Shown one piece after another: positions 1 to 14,924 of a stretch of DNA of 64,000 bases (position 1 is the stretch's first letter; the number at the start of each line of letters is the position of its first letter). The notes under the pieces were generated by a model. That model was not told where the DNA came from and searched no databases. It saw only the letters and a program-made list of their open reading frames with translations. Source of the DNA: Antennarius striatus. Taxonomy: Eukaryota > Chordata > Actinopteri > Lophiiformes > Antennariidae. Location of the stretch: assembly GCF_040054535.1 (NCBI RefSeq), contig NC_090781.1, positions 8,173,482-8,237,481 on the forward strand, read 5' to 3'. A program made the translations under genes and the position numbers.

Positions 1-3919
<3,919 letters not shown>

Positions 3920-4200
3920 CCAGTGTCTTATTGTGCCGGTCCCAAGCCCGGATAAATACAGAGGGTTGCGTCAGGAAGGGCATACAGTATAAAACTTTTG
4001 CCAAATCAAACATGCGAATCAAACCTATGACTTCCATCGATCGGTCGAGGCCCAGATTAACGACCGCCATCGGCGCTGTTGACCTACAGGTTGTCAGTGG
4101 AAATTGGACTACTGTTGGTCGAAAAGGAGAGGAGGAAAGTGTGTTTGAAGGAAGACAGAGAAGAGGACCGCCAAGAGTATAGGACTGAGAGTAGGGACGT

Positions 4201-7200
4201 TAAATGTTGGAACTATGACAGGAAAAGGTAGAGAATTGGTTGACATGATGCAGAGGAGGAAGGTAGACATACTGTGTACAGGAGACCAGGTGGAAAGGTA
4301 GCAAGGCAAGAAGTTTAGGAGCAGGGTTCAAGTTGTTCTATCTTGGTGTAGATAGGAAAAGAAATGGAGTAGGAGTTATCTTGAAGGAGGAGTTTGTTAG
4401 GAATGTCCTGGAGGTAAAAAGAGTGTCAGACAGAGTGATGAGTCGGAAGCTAGAAATTGAAGGTGTGATGGTCAATGTTGTTAGTGGGTATGCTCCACAG
4501 GTAGGATGTGAGCTGGAGGAGAAGGAGAAATTGTGGTTGGACTTTGACGAAGTGATGCAGAGCACACCTAGAAGTGAGAGAGTTGTCATTGGTGCAGACT
4601 TCAATGGACATATTGGTGCAGGAACAGGGGTGATGAGGAGGTGATGGGCAGGTTTGGTATCCAGGAGAGGAACGCAGAAGGACAGATGGTAGATGACTTT
4701 GCAATAAGGATGGAAATAGCTATATTGAATACTTTCTTCCAGAAGAAGCAGGAACATAGGGTGACCTATAAGAGTCGAGGTAGGAGCACACAGGTAGACT
4801 ACATCTTGTGTAGATGGTGTAATCTGAAGGAGATCAGTGACTGCAAAGTAGTGGTAGGCAAGAATGTAGCCAAACAGCATAGGATGGTGGTGTGTAGGAT
4901 GACTCTGGTGGTGAGGAAGATGAAGAGGGCAAAGACAGAGCAGGGGACAAAATGGTGGAAGCTGAAAAGGGAAGAGTGTTGCATGACTTTTAGGAAGGAG
5001 TTAAGACAGGCTCTGGGTGGTCAGGAGGTGCTTCCAGATGACTGGACAACTACAGCTAACGTGATCAGGGAGACAGGTAGGAGAGTACTTGGTGTGTCAT
5101 CTGGAAGGAAAGTCGATAAGGAGACTTGGTGATGGAATGAGGAGGTACAGGAGTGTATACAGAGAAAGAGGTTAGCTAAGAAGAAGTAGGACACTGAGAG
5201 GACTGAGGAGAGTAGACAGGAATACAGGGAGATACAGCGTAAGGTGAAGGTAGAGGTAGCAAAGGCCAAACAAGGGGCTTATGATGACTTGTATGCTAGG
5301 TTGGACAGTAAGGAGGGAGAGACTGATCTATATAGGTTGGCAAGACAGAGAGATAGAGATGGGAAGGACGTGCAGCAGGTTAGGGTGATTAAGGATAGGG
5401 GTGGAAGTCTATTGACAGGTGCCAGTAGTGTGATGGGAAGATGGAAAGAGTACTTTGAAGAGTTGATGAACGTGGAAAATGAGAGAGAACAAAGACTAGA
5501 AGAGGTGACTGTTGTGGACCAGGAAGTAGTAAAGATTAGTCAGGATGAAGTGAGGAGGGCACTGAAGAGGATGAAGAAAGCAAAGGCAGTCGGTCCTGAT
5601 GATATACGTGTAGAGGTATGGAAGTGTCTAGGAGAGGTGGCAGTAGAGTTTCTGACTGGGTTCTTCAACAGGATCTTAGATACTGAGAAGATGCCTGAGG
5701 AATGGAGAAGTGTGCTGGTGCCCATTTTTAAGGACAAGGGAGATGTGCAGAGTTGTGGCAACTACGGAGGAATAAAGTTGATGAGCCATACAATGAAGTT
5801 ATGTGAAAGAGTAGTGGAAGCTAGACTAAGGGCAGAAGTGAGCATTTGTGAGCAGCAGGATGGTTTCATGCCAAAAAAGAGTACTACAGATGCAGTATTT
5901 GCTTTGAGGATGTTGATGAAGAAGTATAGAGAAGGCCAGAGTGAGCTGCATTGTGTTTTTGTAGATCTGGAGAAAGCTTATGACAGGGTGCCCAGAGAGG
6001 AACTGTGGTATTGTATGAGGAAGTCTGGAGTGGCAGAGAAGTATGTTAGAGCAGTGCAGGACATGTATGAGAACTGTAAGACAGTGGTGAGGTGTGCTGT
6101 AGGTGTGACAGAAGAGTTCAAGGTGGAGGTGGGACTGCATCAGGGATCAGCTCTGAGTCCCTTCTTGTTCGCTATGGTGATGGACAGGCTGATATACGAG
6201 GTTAGACAGGACTCTCCATGAAAAATGATTGCAGACGACATTGTGATCTGCAGTGAGAGCAGGGAACAGGTGGAGGAGAGGCTAGAGAGGTGGAGGTTTG
6301 TCCTGGAAAGGAGAGGAATGAAGGTTAGCCGCAGTAAGACAGAGTACATGTGTGTGAATGAGAGGGACCCAAGTGGAAGAGTGAGGTTATAGGGAGAAGA
6401 GATCAAGAAGGTGGAGGATTTTAAGTACTTAGGGTCAACAGTCCAGAGCAATGGAGAGTGTGGAAAAGAGGTGAAGAAGTGTGTACAGGCAGGATGGAAC
6501 GGGTGGAGAAAAGTGTCAGGTGTGATCTGTGATAGAAGATTTTCAGCTAAAATGAAAGGAAAGGTGTACAAAACTGTGGTGAGACCAGCGATGTTGTTTG
6601 GTCTCGAGCAGTGGTTCTTAACCTTGTTGGAGGTACCGAACCCTGCCGGTTTCATGTGCTCACTCACCGAAACCTTCTTTAGTAATTTTTTTTTAAAATT
6701 TAAGCCAAATTATATGTTTTACTGGTGTATTTTATGAATTGTGCATTAATGTCACCTTTTTCAAAGAACAAAACCAAGACAGTGCATGAACTCACATGAA
6801 ATTACCTACCTGCAAATCAGTGTGACTTCTGCTGTTGTTATTGAGAGACCAGTTCAGATATGCGTGGCTTCACCTTGGCAAGTGCTACTCTTATGTCATT
6901 TTCACAGCAAAGTCAGTTTCTTTTGTTTTCCATGCAGCTTAAGGAAGTGTTCCTTTATTTTTGCCAGTGCGAGACTAGAGTTGCTCAACTTGACATTGCA
7001 AATTATGCAGAACGCTGACTCTGATCACGTTCTGTTATACAGTACATTTAAATTCACATTGCACATATTTGTCCGGCCACCTTCTTTTTTTGATCAACAT
7101 AGTTACTATGAAATAAATATTTAAGAAAGCAATCAGATGATGTACCATCATGACAGGCATGAATCGACTACCGAGTGCGCAAAGTCCCATGTAGCACAGG

Positions 7201-7811
7201 TAGGCTAATCGATGTAGTGTGATCACCTGCAGCCAGTGATGGCTAAGGGGGGTGTGTCATCACGAATTGACACAATGTGTCAAACGTACACAGTGATTCG
7301 TGTGTGTTCGGCAAAAATACCCGAAACATTCTGTCGGGTGTTTTGTCTGGACCTCCGTCTCTGCCGAACCCCTGAGACCGACTCACCAAACCCCTAGGGT
7401 TCGATCGAACCCAGGTTAACAACCACTGGTCTAGAGACAGTGTCACTGAGGAAAGGACAGGAGACAGACCTGGAGGTTGCAGAGATGATGATGCTGAGGT
7501 TCTCTTTGGGAGTGACCAGGAAGGATAGGATCAGGAATGAGTACATCAGAGGGACAGCACATCTTAGAGGTTTTGGAGATAAAGTCAGAGAGGCCAGACT
7601 GAGATGGTTTGGACATGTCCAGAGGAGACATAGTGAATATATTGGTAGAAGGATGCTGAGTTTTGAACTGCCAGGCAGGAGACCTAGAGGAAGACCAAAG
7701 AGGAGGTTTATGGATATAGTGAAAGAGGACATGAAGGTACTTGGTGTGAGAGAAGAGGATACAGAAGACAGGGTTAGATGGAGGCAACTGATTCGCTGTG
7801 GCGACCCCTAA
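4201..7811 (+). pseudogene. Broken endonuclease/reverse-transcriptase ORF of the RTE-like LINE
   Basis: Fragments of one original long ORF lie in several frames. About 4333-4644 carries endonuclease-like sequence with an ADFNGHIGAG motif. About 4641-5132 continues the endonuclease, including a VDYILC motif. About 5193-6221 is the reverse transcriptase, with the fingers/palm motifs KAVGPDDI, FVDLEKAYDRVPR and HQGSALSPFLF. A TGA at about 6219-6221 stops the frame just before the catalytic box, which reads IADD instead of the usual FADD/YADD. After about 6411 the RT thumb continues, is cut at 6608 by the hAT insertion, and resumes at 7440 with the conserved C-terminal region (RGRPKRR, then IRCGDP and stop at 7809-7811). 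The frameshifts, stops and insertion make the copy dead. Confidence 0.85.
6609..7428. mobile_element. Non-autonomous hAT-type DNA transposon, 820 bp
   Basis: The ends are inverted repeats of about 16 bp with one mismatch: CAGTGGTTCTTAACCT at the left, and the complement of CAGTGGTTGTTAACCT at the right. They are flanked by an 8-bp target duplication, GTCTCGAG at 6601-6608 and GTCTAGAG at 7429-7436, which differ by one base. An 8-bp duplication with CAGTGGTT-type ends is diagnostic of the hAT superfamily. No transposase frame is recognisable inside, so the element would rely on a transposase made elsewhere. It splits the LINE coding sequence, so it is younger than the LINE. Confidence 0.92.
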
Positions 7812-7845
7812 AGGGAAAAGCCGAAAGGAAAAGAAGAAGAGGAGG

Positions 7846-9774
7846 ATGCTCTGTGAGAATTATAACTTTATCACTATTATGATTAAATGTCTCCTTACTT
7901 CGGGTTTACATCCCTTCTAAAATATCAGGAAAAAAATCCGTGAAAGGGAAGCACTTTTTATCATCTTTGAGCACCTCTGGATGTTCTGACTAATTGCGAC
8001 TTTGAGCGTTCAGCTAAAGACGCTGCGGTGCCCAGGAGCATACTTTACTGTAACTATAGCTACAGCTGCATTCTGTTGTTTGTAGATTTTTCCACAACTG
8101 AGCACCAGTGTCCATAAATAAATAAATAAATAAAAGCACCAAAACAATGGTGGTCTGTTTCAATCCAAATAGTACATTTCATACAATTTCCAAAGCCGAA
8201 TTTTCACCAAACTTTACGCTCACATGTGGCTCTTATCGACCCCAGAACCCTTTCCAGCAAACATTTTAGGAACTCTGGAACTTTGCTTGCCTCACTCAAG
8301 GCAAACAGATGCATTGAGTTGCAGACCGAAGGGCAAATGGTTAAATGGAGACAGGAAGACTCAATGATAAGATGATGAAAGAAAGAAATGACGAAGGAGG
8401 AACAGATCATCCATCAGGCAGATCTGACCTGGACCAGTAACAGCTACTCTATTCCACAGCTCACCGCAGGTCAAAGGTGACCATCTGACCTACATTTGAG
8501 CAGAGCCAAGGATGTAGTAGAAACATCAGTCATATCCATATTGAGGAGCACATGTGGAACGACTGTTTAATCTTTTTACTCCAATGAGAGGAGAGCAGAA
8601 GATCTAAAGGACATAGGAAGTTAGATAAAGAGCGAGCAGCAAGAAATATAGAAGATAAAGAAGGAACAGAAAAGGCATGGCAAGGGCAAATCAGCCAAAG
8701 TCTACAAGAGGATGAGTGCAGATGATGAAATGGAAAAGAGAGGAAAGGTATTTTTGAATGATATAATATAGCTGCTGATGCAGATAAACTCTCAAACAAT
8801 GGGTTTTAGTATACTTCCTTCACTTCCTCCTGATTCAGCTGCACAGGGGAAAAAGTGACTTAAGCAGCGTCATAACTACAGCACATTAGCAAATTAGCAC
8901 ATTGCCACCCAACGCTTTAGGCCACTTCTTTAATGAAATTCCTTGTTAACTTTAGAAAAATAAAACCCCGACACAGCCAGCAGTAAACTTTGTTTAGCTT
9001 CTCCTCCTTGGCTTATACTGGAGCTCAAAGGTTACCCTTTTTCATCAGGGGAGGTCCCGGCAATTCTTTTTTCTTCGTACAAGAAGCTCACATCTTTACC
9101 CACAATTCTTACTGTTCGTTGGATCATGTGAGCAGAAAGGTGCTGGGGTGCCGCTGCAGGCTGGAAAAGGAGCAGGGCAGGGGCCCAAAGCACGGAAATT
9201 ACAAACACATTTCTCCCAAATGTGTTCCATGCCGTCATGTTAACACAGCTCCGCTGAAAGCAAAATGTAAATCTTGTGATGCGCTCTATACGGCCAGGGC
9301 AAACTGGACTGTCAGAAAGATTGACTGGTCAGGTGTCGGGGAAATTAATTCAGTGAAGACCCACTGGTCATTAGCAGACAGAGAAGGTCAGGCTGTGCAA
9401 CAAGTTCTGCACTCAGATGTGTGCAGATCAAAATAGTAAACGCCATTGTGAGCAATTACAGTCAATGTTGCTGATGGGTGTAAAATATTCAAAAATAATG
9501 GAAAATATGCTAATCACTCATTTTAATTCAACAGCAATCTAAAAGGCATAATATTAGTGTAGCTCCTCAAAAGACTAAAAAAATCTAAATCCTCAAGTTG
9601 GGAAGTCGTAAAAAGGAGGCATTAAAGTTCAGTTAAATTACAATAAATGGTTAAAAAAGCAGGAGTATTATTTTCATCTGATCAACTAATATTCACTTCT
9701 GAGTATTTTGTAAAATGCTGATGCATCACTCTTGTTTAATATGACTTTCAGGAGAAAAGTTAGAAGCCTTCATC
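7846..9774. other. No gene recognised; short (AAAT)n tract
   Basis: Contains a small AAAT repeat around 8115-8135 and otherwise no supported exon. It probably belongs to an intron or flank of the minus-strand col26a1-like gene. Confidence 0.4.
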
Positions 9775-10135
9775 CTACACAGTGGCTCAGTGGTGGAGCG
9801 GGTCGTCCAATGATTCAAGGATTGTCAGTTCGAATCCCGCTTCCGCTGAGTCATTTGTCGTTGTGTCCTTGGGCAAGACAGTTTACCCTCCTTGCCTCCA
9901 GTGAGAGACTCATTGGCGTGTGAGTGTGTGTGATTGTTCTGGTGGTGGTTGGAGGGGCTGTAGGCGCAGACTGGCAGCCACCCCTCCATCAGTCTGCCCC
10001 AGGGCAGCTGTGGCTACACACGTAGTCTACCATCACCAAGTATGAATGAGGAGTGAATGAATAATGGATTCAATGTAAAGCGTCTTTGAGTGTCCACAAA
10101 AGTGCTACTTAAATCTAATCCATTATTATACTTAT
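9775..10135 (+). mobile_element. tRNA-derived SINE
   Basis: The head looks like a tRNA with both RNA polymerase III boxes: an A box at about 9782-9798 (GTGGCTCAGTGGTGGAG) and a B box at 9828-9838 (GTTCGAATCCC). The body contains the sequence usual in fish SINEs and ends in a LINE-like tail (AAAGCGTCTTTGAGTGTCC region) followed by an ATTATT-rich end. This is not a functional tRNA gene, because the acceptor stem is not closed. Confidence 0.85.
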
Positions 10136-12806
10136 TATACAACATTATGAAGTCAAATCACTGCTGATTTTGGCTGCAACCTCGAGTCACAAGAAAGAAA
10201 ACACCTCTGAGAAGACATTATAAGAGACTATTAGATGAACATTAGACATTACATTCGACTATTGCAGCAGACAAAAGGGATGTATCAAAATTAACACAAG
10301 AAGACGGCAGTGGAATCTGGCAGAAAATGACTTAAGCTTTAGAAGATGAAAGAGAGAATTTGGAGATGTGGAGGAACGAGCAACACACATTTGACTCAAT
10401 AGCCTTCCTTATGTATCTGTATCGACATCTCTGAGGGCCTCAGTGGCCTCTGTAGTGGAGCCAGCGCCTCATCAAACAAAAACCAGAGGGTGATGTCATC
10501 TTCATTGGTTAAGGCTGTCCTCTCGCGCTCTGATAAAAGGCAAAGTGGTGTTGTGTAACTCGTAGATGTGTAACGCGTAGATGTGTACGGTGTTGGCTGC
10601 GTGACATGGAGACACGAGGATTCGGTTACCGGCCACACTTTAAAGAATAGTTTGACGTGTTGGTGAGAAGTAAGAATATTCTCTTTTGTTCCAAGAGTTT
10701 GATAATAAGATACCGCTCTCATGTCCGTGCAGTAAATATGTTGGTTATCATCAAGAGGGGAATTAGCTTAGCTTAGCACAATGAGCAGAACTCTCTCTGC
10801 TGTGTGGACCCAACATCTTGACAACAGCTAACAATGAGGCAAGGAGAGATCTTTGTTCTCAATGAACGGTTCAAAAACGAGCAACGAGAGCAAAACACAC
10901 CAAAAATGATCCTTTTGATCCCTTTAACATCAATCTGTCTTTGAAAAATGAAGTGAAAACATTCGTGGCATAGCTTTGAATTGTTCGTCTGTGGTGTTAC
11001 AAATCAGAACCGTCGTTTCCAATGTGTTCCTGATAAACATTACATTTCAGCTTTATAGTACAGGGGTTAACCCACATAAGAACCCGACTTTGTTCCAAAG
11101 CTCCATCCTGGTCTTAGCACGGTCACGTCTGTTTAAAGGCCTGGTGGAGGAGTGTCATGCTCATTAAACTCAAGGGGGCCACTTTCCCACAGAACTGGAT
11201 CTGAACTGGATCTCTGTTGTCTGGGCAGCTTGGAGCAGCTGTGGAGCCCTGTGGGACAGAAACACCTCTAAATTCAGCTGGACTTACACCATCCACCCTC
11301 TTCTCTTCTCTTCTCTTCTCTTCTCTTCTCTTCTCTTCTCTTCTCTTCTCTTCCCTTCCCTTCTCTACTCTACTCTACTCTACTCTTCACTTCCCTTCCC
11401 TTCTCCTCTTCCTATACCTCCAACACATTGACCCCTGACAGCTTCGTTCCCTCCTCAGTGTGGAACAGACTGTCTGGTGACATCACTCGCTGCTTCCAAG
11501 GCCTCTTTGCTGAGTCAAATCTGGCCTTCTGTCTATGCATATGGACGTAATTTTCCTCCTGCTCTATAGCTGTTGGAACTTGCAAATACATTTCAGCAAA
11601 CGTTAAATAAACAGCCAGATTACCACTTCACACTGCTGCAACCACTTTGGTCTCAAGTGAACCATAATCTCTGGCATTACAGACTCAGCGGATATGTGCT
11701 AATCTTTGTGTGGAGTAATATCCACGGCCGGGCAAATAATGATTTTCAAGTGTTTGGTAATAACGTCTGCGTTTATTCCATTAGCATTAATGTGTGTTTT
11801 CTTAACTCATGGTAAATCCTGCCCATCCAAGTGCAACAAGGAGTAATTCTGAAAAATGGAACAAGGTGTGGTAAGCAAAACTAAAAAGTCATTGAGGTAA
11901 CTGTTACCTTTGGACAAATATGAAGAGGCCATTCCAGCATGTTACATGAACGACTATAACTCACCCGAAAACAATATAAAGAGTGTTGGTGGGTCTATTA
12001 TGAGAATAAAATTATCTTTAAAGTGAGATTGAAGAGGAATTAGATTTTATATAACTGAATCTCAGCCAATTCAGCGTCAACCACCTTTTTATGGGCTCCA
12101 CAGTGCTTTCAATACAACAGAATTAAGGAAGCCTAAAATAAAGCCTCCAGCTTCTCCCCCTACAGCTGATTGCTGTACCTCAGTCTTGGACATTTTGGTC
12201 TGAACTGAACTTATAGTCTGTGGTCTGTGGTATCCAGCAGCACGGCTGCCCGTCGCAGAGACCCAGACCTCCACCCACTTTACAAGCAGCTCAGCAGGAC
12301 ACCCCTCCAAGCGTTTTTACATTTTTGGACTGAAACAGCCCCGATGACATCAGAAACACAAACAAAGCTATCTCTGTCCTGTCTGTGGCCAGCAGTCATA
12401 TGTGTGTGTGAATTTATGAAGGCAGAGGTACAGAAAGAAGGTTACAGATTCTAAAAAGATACAAAACCAAAAACCCCTCCCTTTCAACTGCTGCTGTGAT
12501 GCAGCCTGGGTTCTCCCCAAAATAATCCGTAACAGGCTTTCAATCTTAATCTAAAACCACTTTACAATGAAATCAAAAGGCGAACTCTTGCACAGAAGCA
12601 CGATTTGTGAGCTATCAAGTGCGCACCACCAAACATGAGAGAGGCAGTGATGTGGCTAAGGCTGCTAAAAAGACACAGATGGGGACAGAACACATGGTCT
12701 TTATTTCAGTCCATGAGAAACCCTGCGTCGGACCACATTCCTTCCTTACAGCGTTTGAGAAAGTTGTGTCACGTGGAAGGAAAAGCAGCCCAGATAAGAA
12801 ACTCAC
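10136..12806. other. Probable intron of the col26a1-like gene; no exon found
   Basis: This lies downstream of the third coding exon of the minus-strand EMI gene. The next exon should start with two bases completing a codon, followed by a short Cys-rich or coiled-coil stretch. I could not find it here. Apart from the CTTCT repeat at 11299-11413, no clear element stands out. Confidence 0.45.
11299..11413. repeat. (TTCTC)n pentanucleotide microsatellite, degenerating to TACTC/TTCCC
   Basis: Tandem TTCTC units occupy about 11299-11352, followed by variant units (TTCCC, TACTC, TTCAC). The order suggests an ancestral pentamer tract with local spread of point variants. Confidence 0.93.
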
Positions 12807-13834
12807 CTTCACGACACTCCTCTCCTACAAAACCCGGGCAGCATCTCCACTCCAGTGAAGTGACCTGCTTATAGGCAACGATGAAAGATGGCCTGATCAG
12901 GGTCCTGTAGCTGAAGGAAACCACATTCACTGATTTCAGGTTGTAGCTTCACATATACGGAACATGTTAGAATGAAGAAAATGTGAAGAATCTATTTTGA
13001 AGGAAAACAATTATATGAGCTGAGATACATCTTGTTTCTACTGTATGAGGAGGGAAAATCCTGTCTATCTGAAGAGGTAATTTAAGTTTATTGTTTTCCA
13101 TGCATGTAAGGAGAAATTAATGACTTTTTTTTTTACAGTTTGTATTAATGTATTTATTTGCACACAAGGCATAAAGATTAGCTCTGCAAACCCACATCAC
13201 AAAATCCACCCTGCAACGTCATGCACAGTGATTTTGTCAAGCAAAACAGAAAAACAGAAAATGTGAGAGAAGAGATGAGCAAATTGAATTTAGCTTCATT
13301 AAATGAGGACTCTGGGGGTACCTGATGACTTTGGTGCAGGGTCCTGGCCATCGACAGCCCTGAAACACTCTCTGGACCCTGGTCTCTGTCCCGTTGTGCA
13401 CCTGACAGGACACTGTTCTAGAAACAGTATACTGACACCAGTTCCTACAAAAAAAAATTAACACAGTTTTCGTTTTCTATAATACATCTGCATGAATTAT
13501 TTTTATACATAACTTGTGTCCTTCAGCCACTCGTCCATGTGTAAAAAAAAAAATCTTTATGAAAACTAATTGAAACGATCTCTTGCACCTCAAGGATTCA
13601 ATAAGATTACATTTTTTACAACTTCAGTGGAAAGGCGGAATATCCAGTGTGAACATGCACTCACCTGAGCTGGGACCCGGTACCTGGGGGTCCAGTGTTG
13701 CCGCTCTGTTCGGACTGAGCGCGCTGCCGCTGCACAGTGATGCTCGGGATGTGATACATAAAACCAGTTCCCAGAGAAGGAGAGAGGAGACTAGTCCACA
13801 TGCACAACGCGTAAAGGACAGTTAAAGCCAACAT
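12807..13834 (-). CDS. col26a1: Collagen alpha-1(XXVI)-like / EMI-domain protein, first three coding exons (partial)
   Basis: Exons on the minus strand are 13834-13665, 13444-13322 and 12910-12807. The joins keep phase: 56 codons plus AG, then G plus 40 codons plus AG, then C plus 34 codons plus G. Exon 1 encodes a signal peptide (MLALTVLYALCMWTSLLSPS) and a short linker. Exons 2-3 encode a cysteine-rich EMI domain, with RNWCQYTVSRTVSCQV, CRWPGPC, SYRTLIRPS and the terminal EWRCCPGF motif. The EMI domain mediates multimerisation of secreted matrix proteins. COL26A1 follows it with collagen Gly-X-Y repeats, which are not found in this window. The spacing RWPGPC followed by SYRTLIRP resembles COL26A1 more than its paralogue EMID1. 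The gene is divergent from srprb, with starts about 1.1 kb apart. Its end lies outside the window or was missed. Confidence 0.8.
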
Positions 13835-14924
13835 GTCCTTTGAATTTATCCCTGACAGAAGTACCCGCAGAAATTGCTGATTTCCAAGTAAATCCTGTCG
13901 TTAATAATCCAAATACAAACACAGACCTAGATGGCGTCTAAAATGTGACGTGGGAAGAAAATATAAGAAAATCCTCCTGACACCATTACTTGGCTGGTCA
14001 TGTCCTTCCCTCTCTAGAGCCCAGAATGAATGGTAAGCAGCTTGTTCCTAAACTATAGTACGGTTTTCAAACGTTTGACATCGCGCTGTGGACAAGGGGA
14101 GTCAAATATCCAGTGCGCTTTGTAAAAGGCGCGCTGAGAGTGGGGGTTGGAGCCGGAGTGCGTAAAGACTCATCTGGTCCCCATCGACAAAACCACGACC
14201 CTTCTCTTTTCATATGATGTGAATGTGATGGTTGTGGAGTCGGTTATTGAACTTCATCCCGGGTGTCTACTGTAATCACCAAACTGATAACCAATGATGA
14301 TCAATAGCATACCCGACAAGGACTTATTTTCACGCCTCTCATTCACAATTACAAACCAAAGAACAGATAAAAGTTATGACATCTTGATATTAATATAATT
14401 GGATGGATCGGTCTTTTACATGTTTTTCCAATTGGAGCTCTACTGTGAAGTTTGTTTGTTTTTATCTCCAGATTGGATAGAGCTGAGCAAATGTTCACGT
14501 ATTAACAGCAGTTCAATACTTTTATTAAAACCAGCCGCATAAGTTGGACGCCAGGATTGTATTTCTCTGAAACAAATCCGCCTTCTTTTTAAACATGTTT
14601 CGTTTATTTAATTAATTAGCGTTTCAGTAATTAAATGTACTTTGACAATAACAATACTATAACAATACCACAACTAATATTGATAATATTATTAGTAGTA
14701 GTAGAATTGATAATATTAGTATTGATAATATTAATAATATAATAAATCTAATACTGTATTCCAACACCTGTTGACTGTCCCGGTCACACCGCCACCTGGT
14801 CAGCAGCGCCCCCTGCCGGCGCCGGAGGCTCAACGCAGCAGTGACGCGGAAGCAGACGTGTCCTACTCACTCGTACTAACGGACCGACGGGTGGGGGGGC
14901 CAGATCGGCAGCAGCGGTTCCAGA
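13835..14924. promoter_or_regulatory. Divergent intergenic region between col26a1-like (-) and srprb (+)
   Basis: Both genes begin at the edges of this 1.1-kb gap, so it must hold the two promoters or 5' UTRs. An AT-rich stretch with many ATAAT/TATTA units occupies about 14640-14760. The last 150 bp before the srprb start is GC-rich, consistent with a TATA-less housekeeping promoter. No specific factor site is claimed. Confidence 0.5.

Larger units (their letters stand above)
3920..7845 (+). mobile_element. RTE-like non-LTR retrotransposon (LINE), degenerate and interrupted
   Basis: The element starts with the 5' leader commonly seen in fish RTE-type LINEs (around 3920-4030). It continues through an endonuclease-like region and a reverse transcriptase region, and ends in a short A/G-rich tail of GAA-type repeats (about 7815-7845) after the final stop. 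There is no poly-A tail and no second ORF, which fits RTE-type elements. It is inactive: the endonuclease region is frameshifted, there are in-frame stops, and a hAT element (6609-7428) has inserted into the 3' part of the coding region. The clade is inferred from overall protein style and 3' tail; a phylogeny could move it to a neighbouring LINE clade. Confidence 0.85.

Noticed and set aside
6786-7124. 112-codon frame inside the hAT element
   Set aside because: No transposase motifs; likely chance in an internally deleted non-autonomous element.
9781-9860. Possible tRNA gene
   Set aside because: It has A and B boxes but no closed acceptor stem, and it runs into a SINE body; tRNA-derived SINE is the better call. 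The same applies to 41136-41209 on the minus strand.
10396-10722. Minus-strand frame considered as a further col26a1 exon
   Set aside because: No Gly-X-Y or coiled-coil pattern, and no acceptor giving the required phase.
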